Origin: DATLEX01 sp035525015
Lineage (GTDB): Bacteria; Acidobacteriota; Thermoanaerobaculia; Gp7-AA8
Length of the DNA stretch: 15,214 bases
Assembly (NCBI GenBank): GCA_035525015.1
Contig: DATLFC010000132.1
Coordinates: 1-15,214 of the forward strand
Reading direction: 5' to 3'
Part shown: positions 1-5,636 of the stretch, piece by piece
Layout: each line of letters opens with the position of its first letter
Numbering within the stretch: the stretch's first letter is position 1
Translations under genes and position numbers: made by a program
The notes under the pieces: generated by a model
The model's input: the letters and a program-made list of their open reading frames with translations, nothing else
Database searches by the model: none
Told to the model about the DNA's origin: nothing

Positions 1-219
1 AACCGGCAGCGCGGCGATGGCTCCTCCCGACGGCGGGGCCAGCCTGGCCCGGCGGCAGGCGTTGACCGTTCCGGCGCGCGTGTTGGCGACGGTCCGCTCC
101 ACGCGGCCGCGGTCGATCGCTGCGCTCCGCACCGGAATCGGCTCGGGACGGGTAGCCCGCCAGACGACGAGCGCGAGAAGCGCGACGACGGCGAGCGCGA
201 TCAGGAGTCTGCGCAGCAT
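1..219 (-). CDS. RND efflux periplasmic adaptor (HlyD/AcrA-like membrane fusion protein), N-terminal part
   Basis: Read leftwards from an ATG at 219, the frame stays open for 73 codons to the window edge, so only the N-terminus is present. It begins with a short basic stretch (MLRRLL), one hydrophobic membrane anchor (about residues 6-20) and then a periplasmic segment. Residues about 30-70 (AIDRGRVERTVANTRAGTV, then CRRARLAPPSGG) look like the first beta-strands of the adaptors that link an inner-membrane RND or ABC exporter to an outer-membrane channel. A good AAAGG ribosome site lies about 10 bases upstream, and an in-frame TGA five codons before the ATG (in ATG AAA GGT TGA) rules out a longer start. 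The transporter partner would be expected beyond the left edge. The family call rests on a short fragment; the exported substrate cannot be told. Confidence 0.72.
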   Translation of the reverse strand, partial: MLRRLLIALAVVALLALVVWRATRPEPIPVRSAAIDRGRVERTVANTRAGTVNACRRARLAPPSGGAIAALPV

Positions 220-360
220 GGCTCAACCTTTCATGCGTGGGATGCCTAGAGAGTACGCCATTGGGCGCGCAATAGCAGCGAGTGAGCGCTGCGGGGACCG
301 CCAGCGCGGCTGAGCCGGTTTCGAGTTCGCCGCCCGGATCGTGGATCACGCCACACAGAA

Positions 361-384
361 GAGGCCGCGCTTTCGCGCGGCCTC
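361..384 (-). terminator. GC-rich hairpin downstream of the small disordered-protein gene
   Basis: A perfect 10-bp stem (GAGGCCGCGC / GCGCGGCCTC) encloses a 4-base loop (TTTC). It lies about 25 bases past the stop codon of the minus-strand gene ending at 410. On the minus strand it is followed by TTCTGTGTGG, which is only moderately T-rich, so it is either a weak intrinsic terminator or an RNA 3'-end stabiliser. Confidence 0.55.
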
Positions 385-409
385 CTGAATCTTACCGGTA
401 AAAACGGGG

Positions 410-655
410 TCAGTGCTGCGGCTCGGAGCGGTCGCGATCGAGGCTCGAGTCGCGCTCGCTCTCGATGCCGCTCTCGCGGTCGGTCGATGACTCGTCGACG
501 TTCTCGACGGAGCCGCTGCGGCCGACGTTGCCACGCATCCCTTCGTTGCCGATGCTGCCCTCACGACGGCTGGGCTCGTTGTTCTTGCCGAACTCGGAGC
601 CGGACTCGTCGTTCTGGTTGTTACGGTTGAGCTTGTCCCTGTCACGGTTTTCCAT
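410..655 (-). CDS. Small, highly charged, probably disordered protein (81 aa)
   Basis: The product is 81 residues, made almost entirely of Asn, Asp, Glu, Arg, Ser and Gly, with no hydrophobic core, signal peptide, membrane segment or Cys. It starts MENRDRDKLNRNNQNDESGS and ends in Ser/Asp/Arg-rich acidic stretches such as SERDSSLDRDRSEPQ. The frame is open to 739, but the ATG at 655 is chosen because an AGGAG ribosome site (in ACAGGAGACTCAACGC) sits nine bases upstream and the low-complexity composition starts exactly there. Such composition is typical of intrinsically disordered, hydrophilin-like or stress-associated small proteins; I do not recognise a named family and no biochemical role can be read from it. 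It is followed by a hairpin at 361-384 and preceded by the SIMPL gene on the same strand, with a 108-bp gap that could hold its own promoter. Confidence 0.68.
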   Translation of the reverse strand: MENRDRDKLNRNNQNDESGSEFGKNNEPSRREGSIGNEGMRGNVGRSGSVENVDESSTDRESGIESERDSSLDRDRSEPQH

Positions 656-706
656 GCGTTGAGTCTCCTGTTCTGTTCGTTTTATCGTTCCGGCGGCATC
701 AGGCCA

Positions 707-731
707 CCTGGTTATTAGTAGAGCAACCAGG
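707..731. repeat. Perfect 7-bp inverted repeat in an intergenic gap
   Basis: CCTGGTT (707-713) and AACCAGG (725-731) are exact reverse complements separated by 11 bases. The dyad lies between the stop of the SIMPL gene (764) and the start of the disordered-protein gene (655). On the minus strand the loop contains TACTAATAA, which could be a -10-like element with a weak TTGGGC 16 bases upstream. It could therefore be an operator over the promoter of the small gene, or a small RNA hairpin; there is no T-tract to make it an intrinsic terminator. Confidence 0.35.
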
Positions 732-763
732 ATGCCCAAACGTATGGAATCAAAGGGAATGAT

Positions 764-1486
764 TCACTGGAGTTGAAAGACCACCGACACCGTGTAGGTC
801 GTCTCCTGCGTCCCCGCCTCCACCGGTACATCGCTCACCACCTGGGCTGCCTCGGCGCGCATGGCCATCGGGCGTGGAGGGTAGATGCCGGTCGGCTGCG
901 CCCCTTCGGCGATCATCATCGCCCGTCCCAGCGTCCGTCCCGCCGCCTGAGCGAGAAGCTGCGCTTTGGACCTCGCATCGTTGTACGCGGCTCGCAGACC
1001 CTGATCGCGGCCGGCGGCCGGATCGGAGACCTCGAACCGCAGCCCCGAGGAGGTGTTGACTCCGGCGTTGACGGCGGCCTGGAGGAGGCGTCCGGCATCG
1101 GCAACGTTGTCGCGGCGAACCGTGATGTTGTTCGAGACCTGATAGCCGAGGATCTGCGGGAGTCTTCCCTGCTGGTAGTCCTGCTGCGGATAGATCGAGA
1201 AGTTCGAGGTGCGGATCTGGGCGTCGGTGGCGCCTCCCTTCTTGAGCGCGGCGATCACCGCGGCAGTTTTCCGGTTGTTTTCATTGACGGCCTGATCGAC
1301 GGTCTCGGCCACGGTCTGCACGCCGGCCGAGAAAGTGACGCGGTCGGGGGTCACGGTGCTGCGGCCGGTGCCGGTGACGCTGACGGTCTGTGCCATGGAC
1401 GGCACATAAGGCACCTGCGAAGCCGTCTCCTGCGCCAGCGCGGCCGGGGCGCAGATCAAAGCTAGAATCGGGAGAAATCTTTTCAT
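764..1486 (-). CDS. Secreted SIMPL-domain protein (DUF541 family)
   Basis: A 240-residue protein with a clean signal peptide (MKRFLPILALICAPAALA, cleavage near residue 18 before QE). The mature part is one SIMPL domain, about residues 34-238: it opens with TVSVTGTGRSTVTPDRVTFS, contains the helical stretch NENNRKTAAVIAALKKGG, and continues with IRTSNFSIYPQQDY, ILGYQVSNNITV and the central helix YNDARSKAQLLAQAAGRTLG. These are hallmarks of the family that includes Brucella BP26/OMP28 and E. coli YggE, periplasmic or outer-membrane-associated proteins linked to oxidative-stress resistance and, for BP26, forming channel-like oligomers. Length matches the family. A GGAGG ribosome site lies just ahead of the ATG. 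It is divergent from the ferredoxin gene. The family is sure; the molecular function is not established. Confidence 0.93.
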   Translation of the reverse strand: MKRFLPILALICAPAALAQETASQVPYVPSMAQTVSVTGTGRSTVTPDRVTFSAGVQTVAETVDQAVNENNRKTAAVIAALKKGGATDAQIRTSNFSIYPQQDYQQGRLPQILGYQVSNNITVRRDNVADAGRLLQAAVNAGVNTSSGLRFEVSDPAAGRDQGLRAAYNDARSKAQLLAQAAGRTLGRAMMIAEGAQPTGIYPPRPMAMRAEAAQVVSDVPVEAGTQETTYTVSVVFQLQ

Positions 1487-1487
1487 G

Positions 1488-1511
1488 CAACCTCCAGGTT
1501 GTGCGATTGTA
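1488..1511 (-). promoter_or_regulatory. Dyad over the SIMPL ribosome site with a -10-like element
   Basis: CAACCT (1488-1493) and AGGTTG (1496-1501) form a perfect 6-bp dyad with a 2-base centre, and its minus strand contains the GGAGG ribosome site of the SIMPL gene. On the minus strand TACAAT (1511-1506) is a good -10-like hexamer placing a start about 13 bases before the ATG, but no convincing -35 is visible. It could be a simple promoter with the dyad arising by chance. Confidence 0.22.
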
Positions 1512-1571
1512 GATACAGCGCGCCACGATTCCCCGCGCGCGCATCACTCCAGTCAAGGACGAATTCACTAC

Positions 1572-1802
1572 ATGGCAGATCCGAACGACAAAGTGCCGGG
1601 TCAGGTACCCGGCCGCTATTACGTCGACTCGCAGTGCATCGACTGCGATCTCTGCCGTGAGACCGCGCCGGCGAATTACATCCGGAACGACGAGGCAGGT
1701 TTCTCCTATGTGTTCAAGCAGCCGGAGACTTCCGAGGAAGAGACGGCCTGCAAGGACGCCATGGACAACTGTCCCGTCGAGGCCATCGGCAACGACGGTT
1801 AG
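1572..1802 (+). CDS. Small [4Fe-4S] ferredoxin (76 aa)
   Basis: A 76-residue soluble electron carrier. Cys22, Cys25 and Cys28 form the CxxCxxC half-motif (CIDCDLC), and Cys67 followed by Pro (NCPVEAI) gives the remote ligand, enough for one cubane cluster. The residue that would start the second cluster in bacterial 2x[4Fe-4S] ferredoxins is absent (CRETAP instead of CxxxCP), so this is the single-cluster type resembling thermophile and Streptomyces-type ferredoxins. Cys60 is an additional cysteine not needed for the cluster. The protein is acidic (SEEETACKDAMDN), as expected for partner docking. The frame is open upstream to 1485, but the ATG at 1572 is chosen because it has AAGGA about 12 bases before it and the conserved fold starts there. 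Its redox partner is not in the window. Its stop overlaps the stop of the convergent response-regulator gene. Confidence 0.9.
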   Translation: MADPNDKVPGQVPGRYYVDSQCIDCDLCRETAPANYIRNDEAGFSYVFKQPETSEEETACKDAMDNCPVEAIGNDG

Positions 1803-2221
1803 TGCATTCTGCGGTCGACGCTGACCTGATCGTGCCAGTCGTCGGCGAGCAGCACCTCGATCAGCTCCTGCAACTCCTCCATGTGAAACGGCTTGGTCAG
1901 GGCCGCGGTCATGTTGTTCCCTTTCGTGATGGTGAGGATGTCCCCCTTCCCCGATGCCACCACCACCGGTGTCTGCTTCCCCTGCTGGACGTACCAGGCG
2001 ATCCACTCTTCGCCGCTCATGCCGGGGAGGTTCAGATCGAGCAGGATCAGCCGCGTGTCGGGATTGTTCTGCAGGAGACTCATGCCTTCGACCGCTCCTG
2101 AGGCGGAAAGGACCTCGTAGCCGCGCCTCTGCAGGTACGATTTGTAGAGGGCGAGCACGTCCGGATCGTCCTCGATGGCGAGGATCTTCTGATTGTTCGG
2201 GCGGTTCGGCTCGAGCATCAT
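1799..2221 (-). CDS. Stand-alone response-regulator receiver protein (CheY-like)
   Basis: A 140-residue protein made only of a receiver domain. The acidic pocket is E17-D18-D19 (ILAIEDDPDV), the phosphoacceptor is D62 (LILLDLNLPGMSG), the switch Ser is S90 (VVVASGKG) and the conserved Lys is K110 (LTKPF). No DNA-binding or enzymatic output domain follows, so it should act by protein contacts or within a phosphorelay. The double ATG at 2221/2218 is chosen because AGGAG sits 7 bases upstream; the frame is open much further upstream, but that part is arginine/proline-rich antisense of the downstream genes. No histidine kinase is adjacent. Its last codons end tail to tail with the ferredoxin gene, sharing the four bases TTAG. 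Confidence 0.93.
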   Translation of the reverse strand: MMLEPNRPNNQKILAIEDDPDVLALYKSYLQRRGYEVLSASGAVEGMSLLQNNPDTRLILLDLNLPGMSGEEWIAWYVQQGKQTPVVVASGKGDILTITKGNNMTAALTKPFHMEELQELIEVLLADDWHDQVSVDRRMH

Positions 2222-2283
2222 GGCCAGTCTCCTGTCCGCTACCTTTGCGAGTTCCATGCAAACTGCTGAGCAATAATCCACCC

Positions 2284-2556
2284 GTGGGAATTGGAATCTG
2301 GCTCGTCGCCGGCTGCGGCGCTCTCCTGCTGGCCCGCCTCGCCCGTACGGCGAGGGCGCCGTGGTGGGTGGATGCGCTGCTGGCCGTTTCGGCCGCAATC
2401 GCGGCCGGTCTCGCCGCCACCGCTCTCGATTTCGGGGGGTGGAGGGAGCCCGACTGGCGGGCCGGCTCCTTCGCCTTTCTGGCGGCGCTTGGCGCGCTCG
2501 GGCTCTTCCGGCTGATCCGGCTCCTTCGGGCGCGGCGCCGGGGGGTGCAACCCTAA
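2284..2556 (+). CDS. Small three-helix membrane protein (90 aa)
   Basis: Starting from GTG at 2284 the frame gives a 90-residue protein with three hydrophobic segments (about residues 2-20, 27-50 and 62-82), a short loop with GWREPDWRAG between helices two and three, and a very basic C-terminus (RLIRLLRARRRG) that would face the cytoplasm by the positive-inside rule. No family is recognised. The GTG lacks a Shine-Dalgarno site. A -10-like AATAAT lies at 2272-2277, placing a transcription start near the GTG, so a leaderless message is possible. It ends two bases before the GTG of the acyltransferase gene, so the two are almost certainly co-transcribed and may work together at the membrane. Coding status is supported by hydrophobicity pattern and tight spacing, not by homology. 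Confidence 0.6.
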   Translation: MGIGIWLVAGCGALLLARLARTARAPWWVDALLAVSAAIAAGLAATALDFGGWREPDWRAGSFAFLAALGALGLFRLIRLLRARRRGVQP

Positions 2557-2558
2557 AC

Positions 2559-3503
2559 GTGCTGCGCGGCACCGTGGTGCTCCTCCTCCTCTCGCTCAAC
2601 CTGATGTTCTGGGGGACGCTCGTCCTTCTCCTCAGCCTTTTCAAACTGGTGGCGCCCGCGGGCGTCGTCCGGCGGCGGGTCGTCCTGCTCCTTGTCGCGC
2701 TGGGAGAGCGATGGGTGGAGGGCAACAACCGGATCGTCGGCTCCTTCCTCCCGATCCAGTGGGAGATCGAAGGGATCGACGGGCTCCGCCGCGACGCCCG
2801 CTATCTGATCTTCGCCAACCACATCTCCTGGGCGGACATTTTCGTGGTCTTCCGGGCCCTGCACCGGCGCGTCGCCTTCATCCGCTTCTTCATCAAGCAG
2901 GAGCTCATCTGGCTGCCGCTGGTCGGCCAGGCCGCCTGGGCGATGGAGTTCCCGTTCATGAAACGTTACAGCGCCGACTATCTGGCGCGGAATCCGGAGA
3001 AGCGAGGGAAAGATCTGGAGACGACGCGGCGGGCCTGCGAGCGCTACCGGCTCATCCCGGTCGCGATCCTGAACTTCCTCGAGGGGACGCGCTTCACGCT
3101 CGACAAGCACGCCGAGCAGGACTCTCCCTATCGATACCTCCTCCGCCCCCGCGCCGGAGGGGCGGCCTTCGTGCTGGCCTCGCTCGGCGATCAGCTCGAC
3201 GGCGTCCTCGACCTCACCATCGCTTACCCCGGCCACGTCATCACGGCCTGGCAGTTCATCAGCGGCCGCGTGCCGCTGGTGCGTGTCCGCGTCCGGCAGC
3301 TGCAGGTGCCGCAGGAGATGCTCGGCGCCGTGGTCGCCGAGCCGGGCGCCGCGCGCGACCGCCTCAAAGCATGGATCCACGAGGTGTGGATGGAGAAGGA
3401 TCGTTTTCTGGAGAGCGCCGTTTCCGCCGCCGGTGATACAGAGCGATTCCCAGCGCGCCCCTCCCCACCCACCCCGACGCCAGGACCACCACGACAAAAA
3501 TGA
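2559..3503 (+). CDS. Lysophospholipid acyltransferase, PlsC/YihG type
   Basis: A 314-residue membrane-bound acyltransferase, resembling in order and wording E. coli YihG (a 1-acylglycerol-3-phosphate acyltransferase). An N-terminal hydrophobic segment (about residues 5-35) is followed by block I NHISWAD (catalytic H88 and D93 of the HX4D motif), a block II region with IKQELIWLPLVGQ, the FPFMKRYSADYL and KRGKDLETTRRACE segments typical of the YihG branch, and block III FLEGTRFT (E175, G176). It would add an acyl chain to the sn-2 position of a lysophosphatidic or related acceptor at the inner membrane. The frame is open upstream to 2361, but that overlaps the upstream gene; GTG at 2559 retains the first membrane helix and has GGGGGTG about ten bases before it. 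The last ~25 residues are Pro-rich and nonconserved. No clear terminator follows. Confidence 0.92.
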   Translation: MLRGTVVLLLLSLNLMFWGTLVLLLSLFKLVAPAGVVRRRVVLLLVALGERWVEGNNRIVGSFLPIQWEIEGIDGLRRDARYLIFANHISWADIFVVFRALHRRVAFIRFFIKQELIWLPLVGQAAWAMEFPFMKRYSADYLARNPEKRGKDLETTRRACERYRLIPVAILNFLEGTRFTLDKHAEQDSPYRYLLRPRAGGAAFVLASLGDQLDGVLDLTIAYPGHVITAWQFISGRVPLVRVRVRQLQVPQEMLGAVVAEPGAARDRLKAWIHEVWMEKDRFLESAVSAAGDTERFPARPSPPTPTPGPPRQK

Positions 3504-3587
3504 TTAGGTTCCGCACAGGCTCTTCAGACCTCACCGTAACGGACAAAAAGGGTGAAAAGTTGCTTTTACAGACCTGACACCAACTTG

Positions 3588-3616
3588 TTGACGGTACGAA
3601 ACCTTTCGTATATGGT
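3588..3616 (+). promoter_or_regulatory. Sigma70-like promoter with a BlaI-type palindromic operator in the spacer
   Basis: TTGACG (3588-3593) and TATGGT (3611-3616) are separated by exactly 17 bases. The spacer contains a perfect palindrome, TACGAAA-CC-TTTCGTA (3595-3610), so a dimeric repressor bound here would block RNA polymerase. The size and symmetry match BlaI/MecI operators, and the gene for such a repressor starts 21 bases downstream of the -10, implying autoregulation of the whole three-gene operon. A further CGTAGTAG stretch follows at 3620-3627 and could be a weak half-site. Confidence 0.85.
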
Positions 3617-3636
3617 CTGCGTAGTAGTGAGATGGG

Positions 3637-4038
3637 ATGACGATCATGACTGAACGACCACTACCCCGGCCCACCGATGCCGAGCTGGCCATTCTCGGGG
3701 TGTTGTGGGAGCGCGGACCGAGTACGGTGCGCGACGTCCACGACGCGCTCGCGGAGACGCAGGACACCGGCTACACGACGGTTCTGAAACTGATGCAGAT
3801 CATGACTGAAAAAGGTCTGGTGGTGCGCGATGAGACGCAGCGCGCGCACATCTACGAGGCCCGCTCGACCGAGCAGAGGACGCAGCGGCAGTTGCTGACC
3901 GACCTGGCCGACCGCGCGTTCGGCGGCTCGCCGGCCAGGCTGGTGATGCAGGCGCTGTCGGGCCGGAAGGCGTCGGCGGAGGAGCTGACCGAGATCCGGC
4001 AGCTTCTCGACCGGCTGGAGAAAGGAGATGCGAAATGA
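3637..4038 (+). CDS. BlaI/MecI/CopY-family transcriptional repressor
   Basis: A 133-residue winged-helix repressor, the normal length for the family. The N-terminal DNA-binding domain (about residues 11-77) begins PRPTDAELAILGVLWERGPS, has the VRDVHDAL helix, and then the recognition helix GYTTVLKLMQIMTEKGLV (45-62), all family signatures. The C-terminal part (about 80-128), with RLVMQALSGRKAS and EELTEIRQLLDRLEK, is the dimerisation region that M56 proteases cleave in BlaI/MecI. It sits directly behind a promoter carrying a perfect palindromic operator and overlaps the M56 gene by four bases (ATGA), so it probably represses its own operon until the protease inactivates it. Start ATG 3637 gives MTIMTERP; ATG 3646 is an equally possible start, as neither has a strong ribosome site. 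Confidence 0.95.
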   Translation: MTIMTERPLPRPTDAELAILGVLWERGPSTVRDVHDALAETQDTGYTTVLKLMQIMTEKGLVVRDETQRAHIYEARSTEQRTQRQLLTDLADRAFGGSPARLVMQALSGRKASAEELTEIRQLLDRLEKGDAK

Positions 4039-5636
4039 CGACGGGCGAACCTCTTTTCGAAGCGATCGGGCTGGCGGTGCTGCATCTCCTCTGGCAAGGT
4101 GTCGTGGTGGCCGCGGTGCTGGCCGTCGCCCTGCGCCTTCTGGCGCGCTCCACCGCCAATGTCCGCTACGCCGTTTCCTGCGCCGCGCTCGCGGCGCTGG
4201 TCCTTTTCGGGTACGTCACGGCGAAGAACGCGTACGAGCCCGAGGCGGCCGTCGTTACGGCCGGTGAACTGGGAACCGAGCCGCTTCTGGTCCTCAGCGA
4301 GGCGGAGCCGGCGGAGCCCGGTTACTTTGCCGCGTTGACGGTGATGGTCCGGCAGCACAGCCCGACGATCGCGCTGATCTGGCTGGCCGGAGTGCTGCTG
4401 CTGGCGACGCGGCTGGCGTTTACGTGGAGCCGGACACGCGGACTGATCCACGGCGGCCCCGCGCCGGCACCGGTCGAATGGCAGGCGGCCGTCGCCCGCC
4501 TTTCGAGCCTCATGAAGCTGCGCCGCGTCGTACGGCTCGTCGAGTCGGCGGCCGTCGACGTGCCGAGCGTGGTCGGACTTCTGAAGCCTGTCATTCTCGT
4601 TCCGGCCAGCTCGCTCTCCGGCCTCTCCCCGAGGCAGCTGGAGATGATCCTGACTCACGAGCTGGCGCACATCCGCCGGCACGACTACCTCGTGAACATG
4701 CTGCAGTCGGTGGCGGAGACGCTGCTGTTCTTCCATCCCGCGGCCTGGTGGATCTCGCGTCAGATCCGCATCGAGCGGGAGAACTGCTGCGACGACCTCG
4801 CCGTCCGCACGTGCGGCAACGCCGTCGAGTACGCGAGGGCGCTGACGGTTCTGGAAGAGCTGCGGACGCGGCCCACGCTGGCCGTCGCCGCGAACGGCGG
4901 GTCGCTGCTCGACCGTGTCAAGCGGCTCATCGGACAACGCGACCGCACGGTCAACAGCTGGACCGCCGTCGCCGCCGCCGTCAGCTTCGCCGTGGTCATG
5001 ACGATCACATCGCTGCCGTTGCAGGCGGACCGCGACGTGCCGGCTCCCCCGGCGCCGCCGGCCGCTGAAATCGAAGTGATCGCGCCTCCCGCTCCAACCC
5101 CGGCCCCCACGCCGGCCCCCACGCCGGCGCCTCGCGTCCGGCCCGCGATCGCCGGCGTGCCCACGCCGTCGGTGGCGCCGCTGGCGCCGATGGCGATGGC
5201 GATCGCCGTCCCCGACTTCGATTTCGACGTCGATCTCGACTTCGATGACGATCCGCAGCCGGAACCCTCCGCGGCCGATTCCGGCCGGCTTTCCATCGAC
5301 GAACTGATCGCGCTGCGGATCCACGGCGTCACCCCGGAGTACGTCAACGAGATGCGGTCGCTGTTCGGGCCGCTGCGCATCCGCGACCTGACGCAGATGA
5401 AGGCGATGGGAGTCACGCCGAAGTACGTCGCCGACATGCGCGCGGCCGGCGTGAACATCACCAGCGCGAACGAGGCAACGAAACTTCGCACGTTCAACGT
5501 CACGCCGGAGCTTGTCCGGTCGCTCGCCGCCGCCGGCTATTCGAACCTGAGCGTGCGCGATCTGACGCGTCTCACCGCCGCGGGCGTGAACGCCGACTTC
5601 ATCCGTGAGATGTCGAAGTACCGCGACAAGAAATGA
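4035..5636 (+). CDS. M56 (BlaR1-type) membrane metallopeptidase with VTPxYV-repeat C-terminus
   Basis: A 533-residue integral membrane protease expected to cleave the co-encoded BlaI-type repressor. Hydrophobic segments lie at about residues 11-37, 45-62, 111-129 and 307-329. The cytosolic zinc site is HELAH (H208, E209, H212) followed by ERENCCDDLAV, whose E249 is the likely third ligand. Past the last helix the protein should be extracytoplasmic: a Pro-rich linker (about 334-370, with TPAPTPAPTPAP), a strongly acidic run (DFDFDVDLDFDDD, 394-406), then four ~29-residue repeats starting near 421, 451, 480 and 509, with cores GVTPEYVNEM, GVTPKYVADM, NVTPELVRSL and GVNADFIREM. There is no penicillin-binding (SxxK/SxN/KTG) sensor domain, so the stimulus is probably not a beta-lactam. 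ATGA overlaps join it to the genes before and after. Confidence 0.93.
   Translation: MTTGEPLFEAIGLAVLHLLWQGVVVAAVLAVALRLLARSTANVRYAVSCAALAALVLFGYVTAKNAYEPEAAVVTAGELGTEPLLVLSEAEPAEPGYFAALTVMVRQHSPTIALIWLAGVLLLATRLAFTWSRTRGLIHGGPAPAPVEWQAAVARLSSLMKLRRVVRLVESAAVDVPSVVGLLKPVILVPASSLSGLSPRQLEMILTHELAHIRRHDYLVNMLQSVAETLLFFHPAAWWISRQIRIERENCCDDLAVRTCGNAVEYARALTVLEELRTRPTLAVAANGGSLLDRVKRLIGQRDRTVNSWTAVAAAVSFAVVMTITSLPLQADRDVPAPPAPPAAEIEVIAPPAPTPAPTPAPTPAPRVRPAIAGVPTPSVAPLAPMAMAIAVPDFDFDVDLDFDDDPQPEPSAADSGRLSIDELIALRIHGVTPEYVNEMRSLFGPLRIRDLTQMKAMGVTPKYVADMRAAGVNITSANEATKLRTFNVTPELVRSLAAAGYSNLSVRDLTRLTAAGVNADFIREMSKYRDKK

Noticed and set aside
1281..2420. 379-codon minus-strand frame across the SIMPL, ferredoxin and receiver genes
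   Set aside because: It crosses three well-supported genes in a different frame and has the Arg/Ala-rich composition of a shadow frame.
2222..2728. Upstream extension of the receiver-protein frame to a start at 2728
   Set aside because: The added ~170 residues are Arg/Pro/Thr-rich antisense of the membrane protein and acyltransferase genes; the ATG at 2221 has a proper AGGAG site.
2553..3497. 314-codon minus-strand frame opposite the acyltransferase
   Set aside because: Exactly mirrors the acyltransferase gene; rich in Glu/Asp/Arg/His without motifs, while the plus strand has full catalytic blocks.
5086..5133. Tandem 12-base repeats (CCGGCCCCCACG) considered as a DNA repeat element or CRISPR-like unit
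   Set aside because: They simply encode the TPAPTPAP linker of the M56 protein and stay in frame; no spacer structure.
3852..5324. 490-codon open frame on the minus strand
   Set aside because: It is antisense to the BlaI and M56 genes, Arg/Asp/His-rich without domain signatures, and is explained by high GC of the opposite strand.
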